Assembly: GCA_017302935.1 (NCBI GenBank)
Contig: JAFLBT010000009.1
Location: forward strand, 1-39,435
DNA from: Flavobacteriales bacterium
GTDB taxonomy: Bacteria > Bacteroidota > Bacteroidia > Flavobacteriales > Flavobacteriaceae
Length of the DNA: 39,435 bases
Reading direction: 5' to 3'
The notes beneath the pieces were generated by a model. It did no database searches and was not told where the DNA came from. It saw only the letters and a program-made list of their open reading frames with translations. A program made the position numbers and the translations under genes. This document shows positions 10,901 to 19,206 of this stretch, one piece after another. Every line of letters starts with the position of its first letter. Positions within the stretch are counted from its first letter, which is position 1.

Positions 10901-12044
10901 CTAAATTTTGAATTCTAAAATCTTTTACTTGATTTGAGCCCAAGGCAATTGAAGCAAATAAGGTATTGTTAAACGCATTGGGAATCGTATTTCCATTTAC
11001 AATATTATTTGTTCCGCTGGTTGCCCCTCGCACATTAATTTCTGGGCCTGGGTCTGTAATCGTTAAAATTAAGGTTTGAAAATCAGTCCCAGCACCATTT
11101 GTTGCTGAAATGGTAATAAAAAACGTACCTGTAGCCGTTGGTGTTCCGGTTAATTGACCGGTTGATGTATTTACACTCATCCAAGCCGGCATTCCGGTTG
11201 CATTAAATAAAGTAGGAGCGTTTAATGCTGTAATGGTATAAGTAAACGGAGAACCCACAAAACCGGAAGCATTTAAATCACTATTAATAACCGGAAATGA
11301 AGGCAACCCAAATGTGGCTGTTAAAGCAATATTGTCTAAACCAAATTCGTCACGATTATTTGATCCACTAACATCAGCACTATTCCAACGGATGTAAAAA
11401 AAATCTCCGGGTGCAACAGACAAACCGGTAATGGTTGTAGAACGAGAAGGGCTACTTCCTACTTGCACCCAACCCAAAGCATCAGCCACTTCAATAGATG
11501 TATAATTTAAAGCCGCCACCGGCGTATAGGTAGAATTGTCTGAAGAATAGGAAAAATTAAAACTATTTGCTCTGGCTTGGTCATTTCTCACAAACAAATC
11601 ATACGATACTTCCATTTGATTAATGTACGCCGTACCATTGTTTTGAATTCGTAAAGTTAAGGTACCGGGTGCAAAATCACTACCTCCAGGTTGTATCATC
11701 AAACAAGGATTAGCCGCACTTTGTGGTGCACCGGTGTAGGCATAGAAACCACCAGTGGTTACAGAAGTAGCTATTACTCCTCTTGCGTGGTCATTTAAGG
11801 CCGTTCTTGTACCCCCAAATGTCAATAATCCTTCATTCCACCCAGAAGTTGCCCAAGCATCTGAATCCAATTGACCGGCAGTTGGCGTAGCTTGAAAACC
11901 GGCAGCAGTAAATACTCCATTTGAAACACCGGAAACAGTAGCAGAAAAATCTATCGTTTGCGAAGGAGTTCCTTCACTTAATTGTACTTGTCCCCAAGAA
12001 AAAACACTCAATAAAAGTGTAAGAAATAGAAATTTTGTTTTCAT
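7959..12044 (-). CDS. Giant T9SS-secreted protein with putative-Ig and choice-of-anchor D domains
   Basis: I place the start at the ATG at 12042-12044, giving 1361 residues, because MKTKFLFLTLLLSVFSWGQ is a normal signal peptide. A start at 12077 would add 11 polar residues and leave almost no leader after the predicted promoter. The order is: a beta-sandwich head (20-245); a putative-Ig (He_PIG type) domain at about 248-333 with PAWMSVNTSTGQLTGTPTA; two choice-of-anchor D domains (about 333-457 and 461-585); and a jelly-roll-like part (585-795). The shared cassette (about 798-1361) has YWSSPV, GYIIRAPN and GNPYPSAI, and ends in a T9SS type A tail (DLLGRNVL ... ITRKVFLK). No catalytic motif was seen, so adhesion or a structural surface role is the likeliest inference. 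It is divergent from recX. Confidence 0.88.
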   Translation of the reverse strand: MKTKFLFLTLLLSVFSWGQVQLSEGTPSQTIDFSATVSGVSNGVFTAAGFQATPTAGQLDSDAWATSGWNEGLLTFGGTRTALNDHARGVIATSVTTGGFYAYTGAPQSAANPCLMIQPGGSDFAPGTLTLRIQNNGTAYINQMEVSYDLFVRNDQARANSFNFSYSSDNSTYTPVAALNYTSIEVADALGWVQVGSSPSRSTTITGLSVAPGDFFYIRWNSADVSGSNNRDEFGLDNIALTATFGLPSFPVINSDLNASGFVGSPFTYTITALNAPTLFNATGMPAWMSVNTSTGQLTGTPTATGTFFITISATNGAGTDFQTLILTITDPGPEINVRGATSGTNNIVNGNTIPNAFNNTLFASIALGSNQVKDFRIQNLGTNVLNLTGTPRVVISGTHAADFTVVAQPAATINPGNNLVFEIRFEPLAGGVRTAIVSIANNDSDENPYTFTIQGTGLAPQIDVIGNGQIIIPGSTTTSLTNHTNFGNVNVTLATRARSFYIINYGGDNLNLTLPVTITGPNAADFSITTVPTTPVTPSNNTTLVITFDPSVLGYREAIVTIQNNVPSKNPYVFTISGVGIDFDECTFTGFSTIRNQNFEGTATWPYTVSTQNGGNLPVVGGGVNYGNSRTAGSTTNMFITANSLQVRGPYPTTFDPKAKVILDFDPVDLTFYNEARLQFSLGAFSTNTTQGLDISDWVTVSISIDNGVTWSKELIIKGSNNSIWSLASPGAFTGPYKGIDIPTQISSTSNSTNTGPRSITINNLPITSQLKVRIELENDLDTEIWVIDDIQIRSTLPVSSVWNGTAWSPSVPNSQTRATFAGNYNTTTHGNVTACECLINSARTVNITPSGYLEIGGRITNNGTLNVQNGGSIIQKDDYAVNAGNNVTVSKATVIKRLDYVYWSSPVENFPLLSVSPGTSASLHFKWNPTTGGNFGNWQVANENMVRGNGYIIRAPNAYTNTPAPFSTNFVGRLHNGYIPVDISRGNYTGGGYPSPTNPAITVTADDDNFNLIGNPYPSAISALDFLTDNTNIEGSVRLWTHGLDPSLLQNDPFYGNFAYNYDPNDYIVYNGTMTVSGPSGFAGYIASGQSFFVLMNDGPQTTEQVIFKNSLRNASYDNSQFFKPAPAKQSIEGTSDLKIWLDIVSSSGKAVRTGIGYVDGATNDKDRLYDASTKLDGTTKLYSLINNKPFVIQGRSLPHSLEDQVELGFFAAQAGMYSIAIGAFQPINSSVPVFLEDKLLGITHNLKESPYQFTASIGVTDDRFVLKFANETLNVNPISSLDNDVKIISAENGVLHIKSFQENIEQVQLFDLLGRNVLNKNAIKQQEIELNLLTTKQAVLIKIELENGQLITRKVFLK

Positions 12045-12093
12045 TTGAAAAATGATCGTTTTTTTGTTGCTTTTCATTTCAATAAAGCGGGTA

Positions 12094-12123
12094 CAAATTT
12101 ACGTCTAAATTACAGAATTTCAA
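12094..12123 (-). promoter_or_regulatory. Full Bacteroidota promoter for the choice-of-anchor D giant
   Basis: On the minus strand TTG (12123-12121) is followed after exactly 19 bp by TAAATTTG (12101-12094). This matches TTG-N19-TAnnTTTG. Transcription would begin near 12089, giving a leader of about 45 nt to the preferred ATG at 12044. Confidence 0.7.
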
Positions 12124-12131
12124 TACTTTTG
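12124..12131 (+). promoter_or_regulatory. -7 element TACTTTTG for recX, abutting the opposing -33
   Basis: TACTTTTG matches TAnnTTTG and lies 41 bp before the TTG start of recX. It directly abuts the -33 triplet of the minus-strand promoter. No TTG is present at a proper -33 distance, so this is weaker than its opposing partner. Confidence 0.45.
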
Positions 12132-12172
12132 CGTTACTAAATTATTAACAAAAAAAGAAACTTATTTATTTA

Positions 12173-12646
12173 TTGAACTCACCATCAGACACTTCCTTAC
12201 AAAATTTTCTTAAAAAGATGGAATATTATTGTTCCTATCAGGAGCGATGCCATGTTGAAGTGGAGCAAAAGATGTACCAATTGGCTATTCCAAAAGCTTT
12301 GCATGATAAAATTTTTGTGCATTTGATTGAGCATAATTTTTTAAATGAAGAACGTTTTGCGGAGTTATTTACCATTAGTAAATTTCATCAAAAAAGTTGG
12401 GGTAAAAACAGGATTGTTAATGAACTCAAAGCCCGGCATATTTCTACCTATCTTATTCAAAAAAGCATACAACAACTTTCAGACGAAGAATACCACAACA
12501 CTTTTTTAACCTTAGCAGAAAAAACATGGACTTCGCTCACTGAAAAAAACAAACTGAAAAAGCAGAAAAAATTCTGTGATACCTTGTTGAGAAAAGGTTG
12601 GGAAATTGAGTTGGTTTTTGAACAAGCTAAATTATATTCTATTTAA
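12173..12646 (+). CDS. recX: RecX-family regulatory protein
   Basis: RecX modulates RecA by binding and capping RecA filaments in the cytoplasm. The 157-residue protein has the family pattern of helical repeats. Visible blocks are EYYCSYQERCHVEVEQKM, LIEHNFLNEERFAELFTISK and WGKNRIVNELKARHIS, the last being the conserved K.W G..RI..EL..R.I signature. The length is normal for the family. The start is a TTG at 12173; the first ATG (12218) would begin at MEYYC and cut into the first helix, so TTG is preferred but not proven. recA is not in the window. The gene stands alone between two T9SS giants, with no obvious terminator behind it. Confidence 0.9.
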   Translation: MNSPSDTSLQNFLKKMEYYCSYQERCHVEVEQKMYQLAIPKALHDKIFVHLIEHNFLNEERFAELFTISKFHQKSWGKNRIVNELKARHISTYLIQKSIQQLSDEEYHNTFLTLAEKTWTSLTEKNKLKKQKKFCDTLLRKGWEIELVFEQAKLYSI

Positions 12647-12883
12647 ATTTCTTTTCTTTTTGTTAAAACCAATTGACAATACTTTTCGTAGATAGAAATG
12701 TAGTTGCCCCAAACACTACCTCACTTTTTATTAACCTAAAATCAACACCAGTGTACTGAATCGTCGATTGCACTTATTTTTCAAAAAAAATGTAAGTATT
12801 TTCTTTTTCTATTATTTCTTTTTGAATTTTTTTTTAAAAAAATAAACTACTCTTTTTCAATTACTTAAATACCATTGAAAATA

Positions 12884-12899
12884 TCGAAAACGTTTTCGA
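12884..12899. promoter_or_regulatory. Perfect 16-bp palindrome resembling a LacI-family operator
   Basis: TCGAAAACGTTTTCGA is fully self-complementary with a central CG, the shape typical of LacI/PurR-family operators. It is centred about 70 bp before the -7 element of the following gene. No regulator gene of this family is in the window, so the binding protein is unknown. Confidence 0.45.
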
Positions 12900-12933
12900 A
12901 AAAAGTAAGAATTAAATTATTTTAAAAAAATAT

Positions 12934-12965
12934 TTGTGTATTTCATCGATTATTTATTACATTTG
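12934..12965 (+). promoter_or_regulatory. Promoter for the PA14/Ig-repeat giant gene
   Basis: TTG at 12934-12936 is followed after 21 bp by TACATTTG (12958-12965), matching the Bacteroidota consensus. The expected leader to the ATG at 12999 is about 28 nt. Confidence 0.6.
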
Positions 12966-12998
12966 GTCGATAAAAACTAAAAAACAACATTCCAAACA

Positions 12999-15900
12999 AT
13001 GAAAACAACATTACTTTCCCAAAATTTCATCGCTTTCATTCAACGAAGTTTTTCGATTGTAAGTCTTTTACTTATTTTATTTATCGGTGAAAAAAGTAAA
13101 GCACAATGTCCTGCAGCTGGAGACCAAGTATCCTATGGTATTGACCAATGGATTGGTTATGTATACGCGGACATTAATACCAGTAATCCTCCGACTAATA
13201 CTTTTACAACAACGTATCGTGGTTTTATCACACAAACAGAAGTATTTAATCAAAATTTAGCAACCGGGACTTTGTCAGGTCCTAATTTGTGTGGTTCGTA
13301 TTCTGATCGTTTCTCTATACGTTATCGCATGCGAAAAAACTTTCCGGCAGGAAACTACACTTTTTTAGTAGGCGGTGATGACGGTTACCGATTGAGTGTG
13401 AATGGTGGTTCGTCTTATCTTATCACCAATTGGAATGATCATAGTTATACTACCTCTACTGCTACCGTATTTTTGAGTGGTTCTGTTGATTTAGTTTTAG
13501 AATATTATGAACAAGGTGGCTTATCTCATGTTTCATTTGCTTATGGAAATTGTACTGCTCTTTCAACACAACCGGATTCTTTAACCGGACCTAGTAATGT
13601 TTGCCTTGGAAATTCTGTAACATTAACAGCAACAGGCGGAACACATGCCTTTGGTGCTGTTTATGAATGGGGAACCGGAGCTACAGTAGGTTCAAATATT
13701 ATTGCCGGACAAAGTGGACAAACGTTTACTGTAAGCCCAACTGTAACCACAACCTACTGGGTAAGAAGAGTTGATATTGCATGTGGAAATACAACTGCGG
13801 GAAGAACAAGAACAGTTACGGTTGCTACACCCTCTTCTGCACCAACATCAATAACAGGAAACACAAACATTTGTTTAAGTAATTCAACTACTTTAACCGC
13901 AACGGGTGGAACTAATGGTTCTAACAGTGCTTTTCAATGGGGAATTGGCTCTACTATCGGTTCAAACATCATTGCAGGAGAAACCGGAGCAACATTAACG
14001 GTAAGTCCAACAACTACTACAACCTATTGGGTTAGAAGAAGAGATTCAGGAACTTGTGCAGGACCAACAAGCGGAGTTACAACTACTGTTACCGTAAATA
14101 TTCCTCAGGGTGATCAAGTCACATACGGAAACGGTTCTTGGATTGGCTATGTTTACACCTATACGGATACAGCGGGCAATCCGCCTTCAAATGTATTTGA
14201 AACCTACAGAGGTTTTACTACACGCCCATTGACTTTTGATGTTGATTTAAGTTCAAATCCTATTTCAGGTCCAACCATTTGTGGTTCATATAACGACTAT
14301 TTCGGTGTACGTTATTTACTTCAACATAATTTTGTGCCCGGTTATTATACATTTACCGTAGGTGGAGATGACGGATACAGATTAAGTTTAGACGGAGGAG
14401 CTACATTTATAGTAAGTAATTGGTCTGAACATGCCTATCAATCCTCAACAACAGCAAGTTTATTTTTAAGCGGCACTCAAAATCTTGTATTGGAATATTA
14501 TGAAAGAGCTGGCTTATCAAGAGTTTCGTTTAATTTTACTGCTTGTACTAACTTTTCTACCGCTCCAACCTCTATTAGTGGCAATACTACTATTTGTGCA
14601 TCATCCGGTGGAACAACTTTAACAGCTTCAGGTGGTAATCATGGAGAAAACGCAAACTATCAATGGGGAACCGGTTCAACAATTGGTTCTAACATTATTG
14701 GCGGACAAACAAGTGCCTCCATTTATGTTGACCCAGCAACCAATACAACCTATTGGGTAAGAAGAATTGGTGGTACTTGTAACATCACAACTGCCGGTGT
14801 AACAACAACTGTTAATGTAACAATTCGTTCCACTCAACCTACTTCTATTAGTGGTGGAAATGTTACTATTTGTAATGGTAATTCCGTAACATTGACTGCT
14901 AATGGAGGAACTTCCGGAACAAATGGCACTTTTCAATGGGGAACAGGAAATACACCAGGAGCGAATATTATTGCCGGAGCTACTACAAATACATTAACCG
15001 TTTCACCAACTTCTAACACAGTTTATTGGGTTAGAAGAGCAGATGGAGCTCCATGTAATGTGACAACCAATGCATTAAGTACTACAATAACAGTACAAAC
15101 AGTCTCAACTGCTCCAACATCTATTAGTGGAAACACGAATTTATGTTCAACAGATGGTGGAACTAATTTAACCGCCATTGGTGGAACAACAGGTTCAAAT
15201 AGAACTTTCCAATGGGGAACCGGTTCAGTAATCGGAGCAAATATAATTGCTGGTCAAATCAATTCCACTTTATATGTTAATCCAACTTCAACCACAACGT
15301 ATTGGGTAAGAAGACAAGATGCTTCTCCATGTAATTCGTTTACAAACGGAGTAACACTTACTGTAAATGTAACCGTTCGTTCAACACAACCTTCATCAAT
15401 TAGTGGTGGAAATATAACGGTTTGTCAAGGTAGTACTTTCACTTTAACAGCTACCGGAGGAACAATGGGAGGAAATGCAATTTATGAATGGGGAACAGGG
15501 TACAATGCCGGAATAAATACAATCGCAGGACAAAATGGTGCTACTTTAACAACAACTGCAGCCACAACAGGCGGTTATTGGGTAAGAAGAGTGGACGGAA
15601 GCCCATGTAATGTATCAACCGGACATACTACTACAACTATCACAGTTAATAGTGCATCAACAGCTCCTACCGGAATAAGTGGCGTAACTTCGTTATGTAC
15701 AGGAACAGGTGGTACAACCTTAACTGCTACCGGAGGTTCAACCGGATCAAATGGCAGCTTTCAATGGGGAACAGGTTCTGTTGTAGGATCTAATATTTTA
15801 TCCGGACAAAACAATGCATCCTTATACATTAATCCAACTACAACCACAACTTATTGGGTTAGAAGACAAGATTTAACCCCTTGTAATTCTGTTACGAGTG

Positions 15901-18900
15901 GAGTTGTTGTAACGGTAACTGTTGAAACTGCTCCAACTCAACCCACAACGATTTCATCAACAAGCACAATTTGTTCAGGTCAATCGGTTACGTTAACAGC
16001 AAGTGGAGGAACAATGGGAACAAATTCTGTTTTTCAATGGGGAACAGGAGCAACAGTTGGTAATAATATCATCGCGAATGAAAACGGAAGTACATTAACG
16101 GTTTCACCCACTTCTACAACAACCTATTGGGTAAGAAGAGTAAGCAATGGAACTTGTGGAACGATTACAAATGGTGTAACAAGAACAATAACCGTTACTT
16201 CTCCGGCAACCGCTCCAACATCTATAACCGGTGGAGGTTCACAAGCTTGTCCTGGAACATCAAGAACTTTAACGGCTACTGGTGGCTCAGGTTCAGTATT
16301 TGAATGGGGAACCGGAGTTGTTGGAACTAATATTATTGCCGGGCAAACCGGTGCTTCAATCAGTGTAAATCCAAATCAAACCACAACTTATTGGGTGAGA
16401 AGAGTTTTGTCTTCACCTTGTAGCGGATTTACTGATGCTGTTTCTACCACCGTTTCAATTACAGGAATTACTGGTGATTATACTGTTTTTGGTGATCAAG
16501 TTTGGAATGTTTATGGTTTTTCTAATGGTGATATCAACTTGGCAAATCCTAATTATGTAGGTTTCTATGTTGACAATCGTCTCAATTTAAACACACAAAC
16601 CGGAACAAACGGTTGGAATTTAAATAATTCACCTTCGTCTTCTGCCGGTTGGAATGGTTGTACTGTTCCTAATGACAATTTTACTTTGTCTGCTAAAAGA
16701 AAAGGTTTCCCATGTGGAAATTATACCATCACTTTACCAGATTGGGATGATCAAGTTCGCGTAATTATTAATGGTAATCTTGTGTTTTCGTGTGATTCAT
16801 GGTATGCAGCAAATTCATGTGTTGGAAATGTTGGAAACTTTTATTTAGATAGCGAAAGTACTATTGAAGTTAGAATAAGAGAATTTGGTGGTTTAGCGAA
16901 TGTAAGTATGTCATTAGTTAAAACATCAATAGAACCAACTGCTCCAACAGGAATTAATGGAATTACAGCTATTTGTTCGTCTTCATCAACTACATTAACT
17001 GCTACAGGTGGTTCAGATGGAACAAACTCTCTTTATCAATGGGGTAAAGGTTCAACAGTAGGTGAAAATATTTTAATTGGAGAAACTTCATCATCTGTTA
17101 CTGTTGATCCTACCTCTACAACTACTTATTGGGTAAGAAGAGTAGATATTTTGTGTAATACTTTTACTTCTGCTGCATTTGTAACGGTTACTGTTTTTGA
17201 AGAAACTGTTGCGGGAACGCTTTCATCCGGTGAAACCATTATTTGTAAAAGTAAATTACCCAATGCCATTTCATTAAACGGAAATATTGGTTCTGTAGTA
17301 AAATGGCAAAAAGCATCCAACAGTAGTTTTACTGTAAATGTTAGTGACATTAACTCAACAAATACAACTCTTACCGGTCCTGAAATTGAATATTTAACCG
17401 CCAACACATACATTAGAGCAGTAGTTCAAAATGAAACATGTGAAACTAAATATACCATTCCGGTATTAATTGAAATTCCGGATGCGGTTGTGTATAATGG
17501 AACTTGGCAAGGTGTTCCAGATGAAACAAAAAGTGTTATCATTCAGTCTAATTTAACCTTGACTCAGCCTTTACACGTGTGCTCATGTGAAGTAGCCGGA
17601 ACTGCTATTTTAACTGTGAATTCTGGTGTTACGTTAACTGTAGAAGGTGACGTAACAGTTAGTAACTCTGCAGAACTAGTAATCAGAGACACAGGAAGTT
17701 TACTTCAAATCGAAAACAACGCGGTAAATACCGGAAAAATTACGGTATATCGTAAAACAACTCCAATGAAACCGGCAGATTATACCTATTGGTCATCACC
17801 GGTTAGCGATTGGAGGTTGAATCAACTTTCGCCAAACACGCCTTCAAATCGTTTTTATAGTTATAGTCCAACAATTGCCAATTGGGTTGTGCATACCGGA
17901 GGAAATGAAATTATGCAAGCTTCAAAAGGTTATATTGTAAGAGCACCAAATGGATGGAGTTTAACCAATGCTACGAATGGTATTTATGAAGGTACTTTTA
18001 AAGGCACTGCAAACAATGGAATAATTAATGTTCCTGTTATCAAAGGTGCACATACTTCTAATTTGATTGGTAATCCATATCCATCAGCAATTGATATAGA
18101 TGAATTCATTTTAAATCCGGCAAACGCAGCAATATTTGATGGAACAATATACTTATGGACACATAATACTGCTATTAGTAGTTCAATTCCCGGAAATTAT
18201 GTGTACAATTATACTAGCGATGATTATGCAAGTTATAATTTAACAGGCGGAGTAAAATCTGCAAGTACAGCTATTACAGGTGGAGTTGAGCCTTCCGGAA
18301 AAATTGCTTCCGGTCAAGCATTCTTTATCGATGTAAAAAGTTCTTTGCCAAACGGAAATTATACTGGTGTGTTCAACAATCAAATGAGAATTGCAGATGA
18401 AAACAACCAATTTTTCAGAACTGAATTGCCAAAATCAACAGAAGCAGTAGAAAAAAATCGTTTATGGTTAAATATTTTCAACACTGGTGGTGCTTATCAT
18501 GAAACTCTTTTAGGGTATGTTCAAGGAGCAACTAACGAATTGGATTATGGTTATGATGGTAAATTTATCAATGCCGGAAACTTTGTAAGTATCTATTCTG
18601 TCTTAAATACTGATAAATTGAGCATTCAAGCTAGAGCATTACCATTTAATCAACAAGAAGTTATTCCAATAGGATATCGTTCTTCAATTACTGGTCAGAT
18701 GGGTATTTCAATTGAGAAAAAAGATGGATTCTTTGCGAACCAAACGGTCTTCCTACATGATTATGTATTAGGTATAACGCATAATTTAACAGAAGGTCCT
18801 TATTGGTTTACCGCTCAACAAGGCACATTCGATACCCGCTTTGAATTGCGTTTTGTAGATGGAACATTGAGTATTGATCAACCAATTAACCAATCTTCAA

Positions 18901-19124
18901 ATGTTCAAATTGTGGGTCAAAACAATGTATTGGAGATTAAATCAAATACAACATCTATTGATTCCGTTTATATTTATGACGTAACCGGAAAATTACTAAG
19001 AACTGAAAAAGAAATTCAATCTAATCAATATCTTTCAAAACCACTTTATATTGCCAATCAAGTTGTCATTGTAAAAGTGGTATTAGAAAACGACCAAATT
19101 ATCACGCAAAAAATAGCCTTTTAG
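12999..19124 (+). CDS. Giant T9SS-secreted repeat protein with three PA14-like domains and ten Ig-like YWVRR repeats
   Basis: The 2041-residue protein starts with a long signal peptide ending at about KAQ (34-36). PA14-like domains lie at about 42-183 and 370-515, both with GGDDGYRLS, the Asp pair typical of PA14 folds. A diverged third lies at about 1157-1312 (LPDWDDQVRVIINGN). Ten Ig-like repeats of about 90 residues, each with (Q/E)WG.G and YWVRR and usually two Cys, occupy about 185-368 (two), 521-1154 (seven) and 1313-1400 (one). Residues about 1497-2041 are the WSSPV/GNPYPSAI cassette shared with two neighbours. It ends in a type A sorting tail (VTGKLLRT ... DQIITQKIAF). PA14 domains often bind carbohydrate, so a surface adhesin or glycan-binding role is inferred. 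No protease or hydrolase motif was seen. It is transcribed alone, with its own promoter and terminator. Confidence 0.9.
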   Translation: MKTTLLSQNFIAFIQRSFSIVSLLLILFIGEKSKAQCPAAGDQVSYGIDQWIGYVYADINTSNPPTNTFTTTYRGFITQTEVFNQNLATGTLSGPNLCGSYSDRFSIRYRMRKNFPAGNYTFLVGGDDGYRLSVNGGSSYLITNWNDHSYTTSTATVFLSGSVDLVLEYYEQGGLSHVSFAYGNCTALSTQPDSLTGPSNVCLGNSVTLTATGGTHAFGAVYEWGTGATVGSNIIAGQSGQTFTVSPTVTTTYWVRRVDIACGNTTAGRTRTVTVATPSSAPTSITGNTNICLSNSTTLTATGGTNGSNSAFQWGIGSTIGSNIIAGETGATLTVSPTTTTTYWVRRRDSGTCAGPTSGVTTTVTVNIPQGDQVTYGNGSWIGYVYTYTDTAGNPPSNVFETYRGFTTRPLTFDVDLSSNPISGPTICGSYNDYFGVRYLLQHNFVPGYYTFTVGGDDGYRLSLDGGATFIVSNWSEHAYQSSTTASLFLSGTQNLVLEYYERAGLSRVSFNFTACTNFSTAPTSISGNTTICASSGGTTLTASGGNHGENANYQWGTGSTIGSNIIGGQTSASIYVDPATNTTYWVRRIGGTCNITTAGVTTTVNVTIRSTQPTSISGGNVTICNGNSVTLTANGGTSGTNGTFQWGTGNTPGANIIAGATTNTLTVSPTSNTVYWVRRADGAPCNVTTNALSTTITVQTVSTAPTSISGNTNLCSTDGGTNLTAIGGTTGSNRTFQWGTGSVIGANIIAGQINSTLYVNPTSTTTYWVRRQDASPCNSFTNGVTLTVNVTVRSTQPSSISGGNITVCQGSTFTLTATGGTMGGNAIYEWGTGYNAGINTIAGQNGATLTTTAATTGGYWVRRVDGSPCNVSTGHTTTTITVNSASTAPTGISGVTSLCTGTGGTTLTATGGSTGSNGSFQWGTGSVVGSNILSGQNNASLYINPTTTTTYWVRRQDLTPCNSVTSGVVVTVTVETAPTQPTTISSTSTICSGQSVTLTASGGTMGTNSVFQWGTGATVGNNIIANENGSTLTVSPTSTTTYWVRRVSNGTCGTITNGVTRTITVTSPATAPTSITGGGSQACPGTSRTLTATGGSGSVFEWGTGVVGTNIIAGQTGASISVNPNQTTTYWVRRVLSSPCSGFTDAVSTTVSITGITGDYTVFGDQVWNVYGFSNGDINLANPNYVGFYVDNRLNLNTQTGTNGWNLNNSPSSSAGWNGCTVPNDNFTLSAKRKGFPCGNYTITLPDWDDQVRVIINGNLVFSCDSWYAANSCVGNVGNFYLDSESTIEVRIREFGGLANVSMSLVKTSIEPTAPTGINGITAICSSSSTTLTATGGSDGTNSLYQWGKGSTVGENILIGETSSSVTVDPTSTTTYWVRRVDILCNTFTSAAFVTVTVFEETVAGTLSSGETIICKSKLPNAISLNGNIGSVVKWQKASNSSFTVNVSDINSTNTTLTGPEIEYLTANTYIRAVVQNETCETKYTIPVLIEIPDAVVYNGTWQGVPDETKSVIIQSNLTLTQPLHVCSCEVAGTAILTVNSGVTLTVEGDVTVSNSAELVIRDTGSLLQIENNAVNTGKITVYRKTTPMKPADYTYWSSPVSDWRLNQLSPNTPSNRFYSYSPTIANWVVHTGGNEIMQASKGYIVRAPNGWSLTNATNGIYEGTFKGTANNGIINVPVIKGAHTSNLIGNPYPSAIDIDEFILNPANAAIFDGTIYLWTHNTAISSSIPGNYVYNYTSDDYASYNLTGGVKSASTAITGGVEPSGKIASGQAFFIDVKSSLPNGNYTGVFNNQMRIADENNQFFRTELPKSTEAVEKNRLWLNIFNTGGAYHETLLGYVQGATNELDYGYDGKFINAGNFVSIYSVLNTDKLSIQARALPFNQQEVIPIGYRSSITGQMGISIEKKDGFFANQTVFLHDYVLGITHNLTEGPYWFTAQQGTFDTRFELRFVDGTLSIDQPINQSSNVQIVGQNNVLEIKSNTTSIDSVYIYDVTGKLLRTEKEIQSNQYLSKPLYIANQVVIVKVVLENDQIITQKIAF
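14559..16470 (+). repeat. Higher-order A-B repeat array of Ig-like domains (period about 183 residues)
   Basis: Seven consecutive domains alternate in type. A-type domains begin TAPT at residues 521, 704, 888 and 1071; B-type domains begin TQP at 612, 796 and 980. The A-to-A spacing is 183, 184 and 183 residues. Most A domains carry LYVNP/LYINP-type strands and two carry YWVRRQD, while B domains carry TLTVSP-type strands. This shows growth by duplication of a two-domain unit. Confidence 0.85.
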
Positions 19125-19149
19125 CCCCAATTAAAAGCCTACATTGCTT

Positions 19150-19179
19150 AACCTGCTAATTTATTTAGCAGGTTTTTTT
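19150..19179 (+). terminator. Rho-independent terminator after the PA14/Ig-repeat gene
   Basis: A 10-bp perfect stem AACCTGCTAA/TTAGCAGGTT with a 5-base loop is followed by TTTTT. It lies 25 bases after the stop and before the convergent receptor gene. Confidence 0.9.
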
Positions 19180-19206
19180 ATACTTGTATTTTATAAAGTT
19201 TCAATA

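Larger units (their letters stand above)
12647..12998. other. Intergenic region of 352 bp upstream of the 2041-residue protein
   Basis: This is a very AT-rich stretch with long A and T tracts. It contains small dyads near 12740-12765 (CAGT-GT-ACTG, then AATCG-T-CGATT), a perfect 16-bp palindrome at 12884-12899 and a promoter at 12934-12965. The ATGs I checked on the plus strand close within a codon or two. I see no gene in it. Confidence 0.7.

Noticed and set aside
12042..12077. Upstream start codon at 12077 for the choice-of-anchor D giant
   Set aside because: It would add a polar 11-residue extension before the signal peptide and leave a leader of about 12 nt after the predicted promoter; the ATG at 12044 fits better.
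12884..12899. Reading the 16-bp palindrome as a recX terminator
   Set aside because: It lies 240 bp after the recX stop, has no loop and no T-run after it; an operator is the better reading.
13560..17200. Regular repeats that might suggest a CRISPR array or satellite DNA
   Set aside because: The period is about 270-550 bp, copies are diverged, and the frame is open throughout with conserved YWVRR protein motifs; it is a coding repeat.
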